A stretch of 64,000 nt of DNA from an uncultured Oceanobacter sp. (lineage in GTDB: Bacteria; Pseudomonadota; Gammaproteobacteria; Pseudomonadales; Oceanobacteraceae): positions 25,720-89,719 of the forward strand of contig CAJXTI010000008.1 of NCBI GenBank assembly GCA_913061185.1, in the 5' to 3' direction. Positions 28,237-36,349 of the stretch are shown piece after piece. Numbering within the stretch: the first letter of the stretch is position 1; every line of letters starts with the position of its first letter. The notes below the pieces were generated by a model. It saw only the letters and a program-made list of their open reading frames with translations. It was not told the origin of the DNA and did not search any database. The position numbers were made by a program, and so were the translations under genes.

Positions 28237-29000
28237 TATTTGGCCTCCTGAGGTGCAGCAACAGGTACTTTGATCAGATCTGGCGCAGCTTGCTCACGCG
28301 CAATACGGATACCCGCCATCAGCTTGCTTTTCATGGATGGCTCAAGCATTTCCCACTGTTTTGCAGCGCTGTTCCAGACACCCAGAACATTGCCATCAAG
28401 GGATTGATACATCAGGGAAATACGACCAACGCGCAAGAAATCCACTTCGCGACCATCCAGCGTGCCACGATAGGACTCGATGGTACGGCCATAGTCAATT
28501 TCAGCCTGATAGGCTTCCATGACCTTGCGGTATTTTTCCGCAACCGTTACATCAGAACGACCCATCAGCGCCTTGAGACCTTCTACGCGCTTGGAACGTT
28601 CGTCGACCAGAAAAGGCACATCGACTTTGACAAACTGATCGATGGAATCGATCATGCGCAGCATCAATGGTGTAATCTGCCGCTCGACCAGGGTTACTTT
28701 TTCAATACTGTCTTCGATACCAGCCAGCTCGTTGTCCTGAGCCGCAAGCTGCTTGTCGAGCTGTTCGACGTAGACCTTCAAACCGTCTACTTCCTTGACA
28801 ACACCGCGATACTCGCGCTCCGCAGCACGAATGCTGTTATCGATAGAATCGATTTTTTGCTGAGACGCCTGTGCGCTATTAACGCGGCTGACACCCTTAT
28901 CGATCGCCGTGTTCACATCGGCGGCAGTTGCGCCAAACACAACACCGGCGCTGAGAATGGCTGCGGCCAGAATATTTCGAGTTCGCAGTTGCATTGGCAT
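28236..29000 (-). CDS. DUF3450 periplasmic coiled-coil protein
   Basis: First gene of the TonB operon. I start at the ATG at 29000 (254 residues); a second ATG lies two codons later, and the frame extends upstream through the promoter. Signal peptide (NILAAAILSAGVVFGATAA), then a long coiled coil (SQQKIDSIDNSIRAAEREYR to QLAAQDNELAGIEDSIEKV) and an alpha/beta tail. DUF3450 genes nearly always precede a ttpC-like exbB gene, so it probably works in the periplasm with that protein. Biochemical role unknown. Confidence 0.85.
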   Translation of the reverse strand: MPMQLRTRNILAAAILSAGVVFGATAADVNTAIDKGVSRVNSAQASQQKIDSIDNSIRAAEREYRGVVKEVDGLKVYVEQLDKQLAAQDNELAGIEDSIEKVTLVERQITPLMLRMIDSIDQFVKVDVPFLVDERSKRVEGLKALMGRSDVTVAEKYRKVMEAYQAEIDYGRTIESYRGTLDGREVDFLRVGRISLMYQSLDGNVLGVWNSAAKQWEMLEPSMKSKLMAGIRIAREQAAPDLIKVPVAAPQEAK

Positions 29001-29080
29001 ATGTATTACCCGTATAGACTCCGTGATGCCTGTTGTAGAAACAGACTCCCCAATTTGAATGCGCACACTACTCAAGCAAT

Positions 29081-29098
29081 ATGACATTTCTGTTACAT
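29081..29098 (-). promoter_or_regulatory. Pho-box-like direct repeat upstream of the DUF3450-TonB operon
   Basis: Minus strand ATGTAACAGAAATGTCAT. The half sites TGTAAC and TGTCAT are exactly 11 bases apart, the PhoB spacing. It matches 13 of 18 positions of the E. coli Pho box and about 17 of 21 bases of the similar element before the receptor gene. It ends 81 bases upstream of the DUF3450 start. Confidence 0.55.
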
Positions 29099-29173
29099 TG
29101 CTCACACTCTGCAACATATCTTGTATAGATAGCCATCATGACATCCATAAATGACAATCGCGTTAGCAATAGC

Positions 29174-29207
29174 AATAAAAACGGCGCCCGAGGGCGCCGT
29201 TTTTATT
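29174..29207. terminator. Bidirectional Rho-independent terminator
   Basis: A 16-base perfect inverted repeat (AATAAAAACGGCGCCC and its complement) around a GA centre, flanked by A and T runs. It lies 41 bases after the lipoprotein stop and ends the receptor-lipoprotein transcript, so the DUF3450 operon needs its own promoter. Confidence 0.92.
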
Positions 29208-29247
29208 TGTAGAACTCACCCCTTATTCAAAGAGGCTGTCCATTCGA

Positions 29248-30720
29248 TTACTCAGCAAAAGTTGTTTCTGGAGCATCCTGATCAGCAATGCCATCCAGAG
29301 AACCATCGATTACCCAGCCAGCCCACCATGCATCAGCAGCAGCGGTACCAGGAGCAACAGCGCCAACATAGTTGGTGTTTTCAAAAGCGAAACCTGAACC
29401 GTTATCAACAGGTTCCCAAGAGCTGACAGTGTACTCAGTCGTTGCCGTCAAAGCAGCCGCATCCGTCAGGTCAATGGCAACAGCACCAACAACACCAACT
29501 TCAGAATCAGCAGCGCGCTTGGTGTAGAAGCCATCTGGAGCACAATCGCCGATAACGTTAACCAGAGTGACGTTGCTGTCAATAGTACCAGCATCAGTAC
29601 CCGTCTCTGCGTCATCTACGCGTACACAAGATTCCCAGTTCACAACTGCAGTGTTATAGATACGAGTCGTCAGAGCACCACGCAAGCGCATACCGTATTG
29701 TCCAGCAGTCACTTTGGCACCTACCAGAGTAATGTTGGCCAGAGCGCCTTCAGTCTCAGGAACGTACTCTTCATTGGAGGAGTTGGCTTCGATACCACGT
29801 GGATCGTTAGAACCGCTAGGGGTAGTCAGATCAGGGTTTTTGCGCACGATAGCGAACTGAATGTTGCCTTTGTAGCCAGTATCAAAATCGATATCGTCGT
29901 CGTCGTTACCAGTCAGAACTACGTGAGTTACGTTAACAGTACCGCCGAACCACTCGATACCGTCATCCAGGTTGTTGTGAACCTGTACGTAATCGATAGT
30001 AGTACCGTGACCAACACCCATCAGGGTCAGACCGTTCACTTCATTGTTTGGACCAGCAACTTTACCGGCTTCAGCAATACGAACGTATTTCAGCACACCG
30101 CTGTTGTCAGCTGGGATATTACCACCGTAGTAACCTACGCCGTCGCCGCCTTCACCCTGTACGTTACATACGGCTGTTTCGTCATAAACGGTAGTGTCAT
30201 CAGGTCCGTCAGCAAAACAGGCCCCGGTGCCACCCTGGCCATACTGAGGAGCCAGACCCTGGATGATCACACCACCCCACTCTCCCAGACCGTCGAAGTT
30301 TTCGTCAGCCAAAGAGCTGAAAGTGATCGGCGCATCCTTGGTGCCTTCAGCCATCAGCTTGTTACCACGAGTCACGATCAGAACGCCATCGTCAGAACCA
30401 CGAACGTCAGTACCTGGCTCGATGGTCAGAGTGACGCCGTCAGCCTGAGCTGCAGTGACATCAGACGCTGCAGTGAAAGAGGTATTACCACGACCAACAC
30501 GTACCAGACCGTCCAGAACATACTGAACATCCGCAGTCATGGTGAAGTCTTCGTTGATGGTACCAGTGACAACACACTGATCACCGGCAGTGTTACATTC
30601 CAGGAACGTTGGTGTCTCTGAGACTGGAGTGTCATCGTTATTACTATCACTATCGCTACCACAACCAACCAGTGTCGCTGCCACAATAGCAACTGCCAGG
30701 TAATTTTTATTCAGATTCAT
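29248..30720 (-). CDS. Secreted lipoprotein with beta-helix-like repeats, receptor partner
   Basis: 490 residues. A lipoprotein signal ends at Cys20 (lipobox LVGC) followed by a Ser/Asp/Asn-rich tether (GSDSDSNNDD). The body is rich in Gly, Val, Asp and Thr with recurrent short strands (LTIEPGTDVRGSDDGVLIV, FDGLGEWGGVIIQGLAPQYG, VQVHNNLDDGIEWFGGTVNV, HVVLTGNDDDDIDFDTGYKG), which reads as a right-handed parallel beta-helix. The Asp clusters could bind calcium. The +2 residue is Gly, compatible with outer-membrane sorting. It lies downstream of the TonB-dependent receptor on the same strand (82-base gap holding a hairpin). I infer a surface partner that binds or processes the substrate; no enzyme family is recognised. 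Confidence 0.75.
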   Translation of the reverse strand: MNLNKNYLAVAIVAATLVGCGSDSDSNNDDTPVSETPTFLECNTAGDQCVVTGTINEDFTMTADVQYVLDGLVRVGRGNTSFTAASDVTAAQADGVTLTIEPGTDVRGSDDGVLIVTRGNKLMAEGTKDAPITFSSLADENFDGLGEWGGVIIQGLAPQYGQGGTGACFADGPDDTTVYDETAVCNVQGEGGDGVGYYGGNIPADNSGVLKYVRIAEAGKVAGPNNEVNGLTLMGVGHGTTIDYVQVHNNLDDGIEWFGGTVNVTHVVLTGNDDDDIDFDTGYKGNIQFAIVRKNPDLTTPSGSNDPRGIEANSSNEEYVPETEGALANITLVGAKVTAGQYGMRLRGALTTRIYNTAVVNWESCVRVDDAETGTDAGTIDSNVTLVNVIGDCAPDGFYTKRAADSEVGVVGAVAIDLTDAAALTATTEYTVSSWEPVDNGSGFAFENTNYVGAVAPGTAAADAWWAGWVIDGSLDGIADQDAPETTFAE

Positions 30721-30754
30721 TCTATCTTCCTCAATTTAAGAACGATTGCTTTAG

Positions 30755-30780
30755 AAAGTGCACAAAGTCTCGTGCACTTT
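30755..30780 (-). other. Intercistronic hairpin between receptor and lipoprotein genes
   Basis: A perfect 9-bp stem (arms 30755-30763 and 30772-30780, AAAGTGCAC) with an 8-base loop sits between the two genes. It lacks a clear T run on the minus strand, so it may be a processing or stability element, or a leaky terminator. Confidence 0.5.
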
Positions 30781-30802
30781 CATGTCACTACGATTACAAA
30801 AA

Positions 30803-33787
30803 TCAGAATTGATACTCGACGGAAGCATTAAAGTCGGTACCAACGTAATAACTTTCGATTGCCTTGCCATCTCGTGAATACGTCACGGCTTCATCAGTGA
30901 TGTTGGCAACCTTGGCTTTGACAGCCAGGGTTTCGCTGACATCGTAGCGATACACAATGTCAAAGGTGGTACGACCGTCTTCCATGATCGGCGCCAGCTC
31001 GCCACGACTGGTCGCATAAATGCGATCGTCAAAATAGTTAACCAGCAGAGTCAGGGATTGACCGGTCGACAGCTCGTCAATACCAAATTGCAGATTTCCG
31101 AGATATTTTGATTGCCCCTGTAATTCCCGAGATGAAGTACCTTCAAGGCGCTCCGCTTCGGAACCGGACAGATCAACATTAGAATCCACATAAGCGAAGT
31201 TGCCAGAAACAAAGCCACTCCAGAGATCCGTTTCCAACGCATTGATACGGAAGTCCATTTCAAGGCCGGAGAGTTCTGCACTAGGCACATTGTTATAGGT
31301 GTAACCGGTTGCCGCACTGCCATCGCCATCAACCACTGAGCGCTCAATAGGGCTGGTTACATCCTTATAAAACAAGGCAACGGTGACGCTTTCTTCTTCC
31401 GAAAAATAGTATTCGCCACGCAGATCCAGGTTGGTGATATCCGAAATTTCCAGATCAGGATTACCGGTCATCGGCTTATCGGTTTCAGGATCGTATTGAA
31501 TAGACTCTGAACGCTCAGTAATACCCGGACGAGAGATTGTTTGGGTAATACTGGCTCGAAGTTGCGTTTCTTCCGTTGCCCGCCAGTTGGCAGACAACGC
31601 CGGTAACACATAACTTTCATCCAGCGTATTGGAGGAGTCGGCAGAGTTCGGATAGCGGAGTTCCTGAGAAATACTTTCATAACGCAGACCTGCCAGTACG
31701 GACAGGGTATCCATATCCAGCTCGCCCGAGGCATACAGCGCCACAGTGTCTTCATCCGCATTATAGCTATCGGTAGAAGCTGTCGTGCCCGTAAAAGTCA
31801 CTACGCCATCATCAACATTTGCATCGCTGAAGATATCATCCAGGCTTGCGGTAGCATCAACGGCGTTACCATTGACAGTACGATTCGCATATCGCGCCAG
31901 TTCTACATCCCGGCTTTTGGTGGTGTAACTGAAACCCGCCTTGGCTTTCAACATAAGGTCGTTCAGCATGATTTCACTGGTGATATCGGAACCAAGATCA
32001 ACCGTTGTTTCAGTCAGATCAGAGTAACGACGTTCAACCGTTCCCTGGAAAGCGAAGTCGTTATTGGTACCCGTTGCACGACCGTAGGTATAACTACGGC
32101 GATCTGGTTCATACCGAGAAGTCTGGGCAATACCTGCACGCCACTGAACCGTATCATCACCCAGTAGGTTAAAGTAATGCGTACCGGAAAATTGCTGTCC
32201 CAGATACTGGCGTTCAACCCACTGCAGCAGGGTTGATTTCAGCTCCTGATCCTTGCCTTCGTCAACGATCTGACTCACTTTGGTCGTATCGTCAGTCTTG
32301 CGCAGCAAAACGGTTTTGCTTTCAAGCAACAAGTCTGCATTCTCGATGCCGTAATAGAAGTAACCTGCCAAATCAATATTACGCTTGGTACGCTCATAAG
32401 TGCCGACTTCACTCAGGTCGTTCACTTGCGCATCGTGACGTGCAGTCCACTCATCGCCGTAACTGAATGCACCATACACACCGTGAGTTGCGTCATTCCC
32501 TTCAGCAACATGCCCGTAGGATACAGCGAAGCCACGATCTGGTTTCGCTTGCACCTGTTGAACGCCATATTGATGATCAAAAGACTGTGTCAACTTGATA
32601 CGTTCGTCAGTTGTAATAAAAGTAGGTACGTTGTAGCCACCATCGGTGAAGCTGTCGGCATAAGACGGCTGCTCACGGGTACCATCATCAACACCCAAAA
32701 AATCAGTACCACCGCCTTCATAGCTGTTAACGTCACTGAAAGTTGTACGGGAGTTCATGCCCAGCTTGACGCTTGCCTTACCACCAGTGAATTCGGGCAT
32801 GCCCTTGGTGGTCATGCGGATCGCACCACCAGTAGAGTCTCCAGGAAGATCCGGCGTGAAGCTTTTCTGAATATCAATGCCACCCAGTACTGAAGAAGGG
32901 AACAAATCCAGAGGCACGTCACGACGCATTGGATCGGTACTTGGCATCAGGCTACCGTTCAATGTGGAAGAAATGTAACGACCAGCCATACCACGAATAA
33001 TAGCGAACTGGCCGCCAGCAACGGCGACACCCGCAACGCGCTTGAGGGCAGATGCTGCACTTGAATCACCAAAGCGAGCCATTTGCTCTGAGCCAATGGA
33101 ATCGAGCACGGCTGATGAATCACGCTCTTGAGCTGTTGCCGTCGATGGAATGTAGGAACCCACCGCAACCACTTCTTCGATCACGCCGTTGCCAGACATA
33201 CCCAGCGTCAGGTTAACGCCGGTGTTGACGTTGGCCATCACGCGCACACCACTGACGGTCTGCTGACCATAGTTCGGGTGGGCAATAGCGACATCGTAGT
33301 TGCCACGTGGCAGTTCAAAAGAGAAGAAACCATCTTCATCGGTGACAACCGCCAGGTCGGTGCCAACCAGCGAGATGCTTGCGCCAGTCACTGCGCCACC
33401 GGTTTCTTCCGATTGCAGATAACCGGAAATCTGCCCCAGCGCTGGAGTTTCGTCCTGGCCCGGCGTGTAAACGAGTACGTCTTCGAGGGCTTCGCCACCC
33501 AGAACATCTACCTGGATTTCGGCATTCTGATCGCCGCTATCGGTATTGAACTCAAAGTCACCCAGCCATTCCCCAAATTTGGACAATTCAACTTTGTGAG
33601 CGCCGCTGTTGATATCGAAACTGACAAAACCGGTTTTACCGATCAATTGCTTTTGACCATCAACACTGACTGCTACATCACGCATGGATGCACCGTCTTC
33701 GGTGATATAAAATACGGCTTCACCAGCCATCACTTGAGAAACGAAAAGCGTTGACGCTGCGGTAAGCAACACTCGTGTCGGTTTCAT
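30803..33787 (-). CDS. TonB-dependent outer-membrane receptor with N-terminal carboxypeptidase-regulatory-like domains
   Basis: Outer-membrane active-transport receptor, 994 residues from the ATG at 33787, preceded by AGGGGG; the frame extends 39 codons upstream without support. Signal peptide (TRVLLTAASTLFVSQVMA). Two immunoglobulin-like regions follow (about 20-110 and 115-200), the second a typical carboxypeptidase-regulatory repeat (GYLQSEETGGAVTGASISLV, VTDEDGFFSFELPRGNYDVA). Then a TonB-box-like segment (IEEVVAVGSY), the plug (VAVAGGQFAIIRGMAGRYIS, DIQKSFTPDLPGDSTGGAI) and a 22-strand-type barrel ending in Phe (VEYQF). First gene of a Pho-box-controlled unit. Substrate unknown; the architecture excludes a simple small siderophore receptor. 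Confidence 0.92.
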   Translation of the reverse strand: MKPTRVLLTAASTLFVSQVMAGEAVFYITEDGASMRDVAVSVDGQKQLIGKTGFVSFDINSGAHKVELSKFGEWLGDFEFNTDSGDQNAEIQVDVLGGEALEDVLVYTPGQDETPALGQISGYLQSEETGGAVTGASISLVGTDLAVVTDEDGFFSFELPRGNYDVAIAHPNYGQQTVSGVRVMANVNTGVNLTLGMSGNGVIEEVVAVGSYIPSTATAQERDSSAVLDSIGSEQMARFGDSSAASALKRVAGVAVAGGQFAIIRGMAGRYISSTLNGSLMPSTDPMRRDVPLDLFPSSVLGGIDIQKSFTPDLPGDSTGGAIRMTTKGMPEFTGGKASVKLGMNSRTTFSDVNSYEGGGTDFLGVDDGTREQPSYADSFTDGGYNVPTFITTDERIKLTQSFDHQYGVQQVQAKPDRGFAVSYGHVAEGNDATHGVYGAFSYGDEWTARHDAQVNDLSEVGTYERTKRNIDLAGYFYYGIENADLLLESKTVLLRKTDDTTKVSQIVDEGKDQELKSTLLQWVERQYLGQQFSGTHYFNLLGDDTVQWRAGIAQTSRYEPDRRSYTYGRATGTNNDFAFQGTVERRYSDLTETTVDLGSDITSEIMLNDLMLKAKAGFSYTTKSRDVELARYANRTVNGNAVDATASLDDIFSDANVDDGVVTFTGTTASTDSYNADEDTVALYASGELDMDTLSVLAGLRYESISQELRYPNSADSSNTLDESYVLPALSANWRATEETQLRASITQTISRPGITERSESIQYDPETDKPMTGNPDLEISDITNLDLRGEYYFSEEESVTVALFYKDVTSPIERSVVDGDGSAATGYTYNNVPSAELSGLEMDFRINALETDLWSGFVSGNFAYVDSNVDLSGSEAERLEGTSSRELQGQSKYLGNLQFGIDELSTGQSLTLLVNYFDDRIYATSRGELAPIMEDGRTTFDIVYRYDVSETLAVKAKVANITDEAVTYSRDGKAIESYYVGTDFNASVEYQF

Positions 33788-33972
33788 TGAGCCCCCTGAA
33801 AGATTTTGGGATATTAAGTTCGGGATAAAAGAGTGGCATTTCGCCGAGGAGCGCCGGAATTCCAGAGGTTTGCCGACATTGCTTCGGTGATGAACTGCTA
33901 ACAAACAATCACCCGCACCCTATTTTGAGGCTGCAGTATGTTTCCGAAATATTTCAAAAAGGTTGCTCAAAT

Positions 33973-33990
33973 ATGACACTTGTGTGACAG
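33973..33990 (-). promoter_or_regulatory. Pho box upstream of the TonB-dependent receptor
   Basis: Minus strand CTGTCACACAAGTGTCAT: two 7-mers with an 11-base period, 15 of 18 matches to the E. coli PhoB-binding consensus. It lies about 185 bases upstream of the receptor start. The following bases (ATATTTG) also recur in the element at 29081-29098. Confidence 0.65.
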
Positions 33991-34023
33991 CGATTTTGAG
34001 ACAGACAGGAAGTAAATAGAGGT

Positions 34024-34051
34024 GCTGTCAGACCAGAGCTGATCTGACAGC
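34024..34051 (-). terminator. Hairpin after the DUF2333 gene
   Basis: A 9-bp perfect stem (GCTGTCAGA at 34024-34032 with its complement at 34043-34051) lies 20 bases after the DUF2333 stop. No long T run follows, so it is a plausible but weak terminator. Confidence 0.4.
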
Positions 34052-34070
34052 CAGTTTGATGGGATATAAA

Positions 34071-35123
34071 TCAGCCTTGGGAGAGCAGCTCTCGCAAGTC
34101 GGCGATGGCAGCATTGGCACGAGAAATATAAGACGCCATCACCAGTGAATGATTGGCGAACAGCCCAAAACCACTGCCGTTCAGAATGACTGGCGACCAG
34201 ACTGCTTCCTGGGTGCCTTCCAGTTCACGAATAATCTGGCGCAAGCTCACCAGAGCATTTTTCTTTTCCAACACGTCGTTAAAATCAACTTCGATAGCCC
34301 GCAACAGATGGGAAAGCGCCCAGGCACTGCCTCTGGCTTCATAAAAAACATCGTCAATTTGACGCCATGGGGTTTTCACTTCTTGATCGTAGTCGCTTGG
34401 GGTCGCTTGACGAGCGGCGCTGTCCCCTGCCAGATCAGTATTCAGACGGCGTTTGCCGACCGATGCACTGAGTCGCTGCGACAAGCTGCCAAGGCGGGTT
34501 TCAACATCCAGCAGCCATTGCCGGAGGTTGTCAGAACGGGCATAAAACTGAGCCGTTTGTTCATTCGGGTCTGACAACCGCTGCAAATAAGCTTCCAGGG
34601 CATCCAGTCCACGACCGTATTCCGACTCGGTGGAAGGCACCGCCCAGCTCTCGTTATCAAAATTCAGCTGTGGTTCTGCGATGGCCAGATCCTTGTCTTC
34701 CGTTGACTGACTTTGAGAGCGGCTGAAGTCCTTGCGTAATGCCCGGGAAAAATCCCGCACCTGAACCAGTACGCCAAATTCCCAATTGGGAACGTTGTCG
34801 AGCCAGACACCAGGAGGAAACACATCGTTACTCAGATAGCCGCCCGGCTTGTGTAGCAGGGTATCGGTTATCGTAATCAGCGTACTGGTGGTGGTAAACC
34901 CGGTCACCGGGCTTACTCCCATGGCTTCCGCACGACTATTGGCGGATTCCCGGACGGCAAAGGCATCCGGTTCACTGCTCCAGATAAATCCCAACACCAG
35001 CGACACCAGTAAATAGATCACCAGTAATACCAACACACCGGTACGCACCGTGCTGCCGTCCGACCACCAGTCTTGCAAACGTACTGTCAGCGATGAAAAG
35101 CGGGGTTCTGCTTGATCACTCAT
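34071..35123 (-). CDS. DUF2333 family membrane protein
   Basis: 350 residues. One N-terminal membrane helix (about 28-50, TGVLVLLVIYLLVSLVLGF), then a helical periplasmic domain with the family-typical region TTTSTLITITDTLLHKPGGY, LSNDVFPPGVWLDNVPNWEF and DDVFYEARGSAWALSHLLRA. DUF2333 proteins are common in Pseudomonas and relatives; function unknown. Divergent from trmO. The family name is given from memory of its conserved blocks. Confidence 0.85.
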   Translation of the reverse strand: MSDQAEPRFSSLTVRLQDWWSDGSTVRTGVLVLLVIYLLVSLVLGFIWSSEPDAFAVRESANSRAEAMGVSPVTGFTTTSTLITITDTLLHKPGGYLSNDVFPPGVWLDNVPNWEFGVLVQVRDFSRALRKDFSRSQSQSTEDKDLAIAEPQLNFDNESWAVPSTESEYGRGLDALEAYLQRLSDPNEQTAQFYARSDNLRQWLLDVETRLGSLSQRLSASVGKRRLNTDLAGDSAARQATPSDYDQEVKTPWRQIDDVFYEARGSAWALSHLLRAIEVDFNDVLEKKNALVSLRQIIRELEGTQEAVWSPVILNGSGFGLFANHSLVMASYISRANAAIADLRELLSQG

Positions 35124-35335
35124 TCAACCGTTTCCTGTATTCAGACCAACTCCAGTTCTCTGCAACCCGAGAACCCTGTACTGCAATTTAACCATGTTCA
35201 CTCATGACTTCACATGCCCATCATTCTCCGACAGGTATTACCACAGCAGTAGAGACTGCAACAGCGCTACCGGAGCGATATACTGGCCGCTTTGCTCCGC
35301 CGGGAGCACAGCATCTGCAGAGACGTCAGCCAGAT

Positions 35336-36040
35336 ATGTATTCGTTATCACCAGTGGCTATTGCCCATACTCCGTTCCGGGAAAAATTTGCTATTCCAAG
35401 ACAGCCCATGCTCGCACCAGCGGCGGTGGGAGAAATACAACTGCTGCCGCCTTTTAATGATCCGCTGGCCTTTGACGGACTCGAACAGGTCAGCCACGTT
35501 TGGTTGATTTTCCTGTTTCATCAGGCCATGGCAGCACCGGGCAGCGTGCCACGCATGCGAGTACGACCGCCGCGTTTGGGAGGCAACAGTAAACTCGGCG
35601 TCTTTGCCACCCGCAGCAGTCATCGCCCCAACGCTATCGGACAGTCGTTAGTTAAAATCGAACATGTCCAGACGGACACTCTACTGGTCAGTGGTGTCGA
35701 TTTGCTCGATCAAACGCCCATCATCGACATCAAACCTTACGTCCCCTACGCCGATAGCATCGACACCGCCTGGAATCATATTGCCGCCGCCGCACCCGTG
35801 CCGATCCGGGTTGACTGGGAAACAACGGCGCTGGAGGCGGCATTACAACTGCAGCAACAGACCGGCAAACCGCTGATTGCCTTGATCGAACAGTGCCTCA
35901 GCCAGGATCCCAAACCGGCTTATCAACAGCCCTCTCCAGAACGTAAATACGGCACCCGGCTGTGGGACATTGATATTGGCTGGCACTACCCGACACAAGA
36001 CTGCATTTGTGTTGATCGTGTACAGAGATCCTCTATTTAA
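35336..36040 (+). CDS. trmO: tRNA (adenine-N6)-methyltransferase TrmO (TsaA/YaeB)
   Basis: Methylates t6A37 to m6t6A in threonine tRNAs. I start at the ATG at 35336 (MYSLSPVAIAHTPFREKFAI), giving 234 residues and aligning with E. coli TrmO; the frame runs 44 codons upstream. Family blocks: REKFAIPRQP, HVWLIFLFHQ, VRPPRLGGNSKLGVFATRSS, HRPNAIGQSLVKI, DLLDQTPIIDIKPYVPYADS and the C-terminal CLSQDPKPAYQ. The ribosome site is weak. Divergent from DUF2333. Confidence 0.93.
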   Translation: MYSLSPVAIAHTPFREKFAIPRQPMLAPAAVGEIQLLPPFNDPLAFDGLEQVSHVWLIFLFHQAMAAPGSVPRMRVRPPRLGGNSKLGVFATRSSHRPNAIGQSLVKIEHVQTDTLLVSGVDLLDQTPIIDIKPYVPYADSIDTAWNHIAAAAPVPIRVDWETTALEAALQLQQQTGKPLIALIEQCLSQDPKPAYQQPSPERKYGTRLWDIDIGWHYPTQDCICVDRVQRSSI

Positions 36041-36195
36041 TCCGCTATCCGCTCTGGGCTTTTGAATGGTGTCGAATCACGAAGCTGGTTTGTACCCCTG
36101 GACACAACAATAGGAACCATCTGTCGGCGATGATCCAGTCCGGTGCTTGGCCATTTCATCACGCACCATAATAAGAATATTTTATTTACCACAAT

Positions 36196-36209
36196 CTGAT
36201 TTTCATCAA
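36196..36209 (+). promoter_or_regulatory. FNR/Anr binding site
   Basis: CTGATTTTCATCAA matches the FNR consensus TTGAT-N4-ATCAA at 9 of 10 specified positions. Its centre (36202.5) lies 32 bases upstream of the centre of the -10 box, the geometry of an activating class II FNR site at -41.5. Confidence 0.72.
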
Positions 36210-36231
36210 CAAAATTTTGTAACCTGATGAA

Positions 36232-36237
36232 TAAGAT
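36232..36237 (+). promoter_or_regulatory. -10 box of the globin promoter
   Basis: TAAGAT (consensus TATAAT, 5 of 6). Placed by its distance to the FNR site; predicted transcription start near 36244. Confidence 0.6.
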
Positions 36238-36349
36238 GGAAAATATTTTCTGGCATACGGGATGCTTCGGATACACGGTAGCCAGCCATCAAACAACGAC
36301 CATCAATAACAATACCAACACCCAAACAACCACAAGTAATGGAGAGAAC

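Larger units (their letters stand above)
36041..36349. other. Intergenic region and globin leader
   Basis: 309 bases between trmO and the globin gene. It contains an FNR-type site, a -10 box (both listed) and an implied 5' untranslated leader of about 105 bases rich in ACAAC/AATAAC repeats just before the start. An in-frame extension through this leader exists but is low-complexity and I do not take it as coding. Confidence 0.6.

Noticed and set aside
29698..30621. 307-codon open frame on the plus strand
   Set aside because: Antisense to the beta-helix lipoprotein gene, with no start context.
36227..36349. In-frame extension of the globin by 41 residues
   Set aside because: Low-complexity Thr/Asn sequence overlapping the predicted FNR promoter (-10 at 36232-36237); the ATG at 36350 has a good ribosome site and begins the conserved domain.
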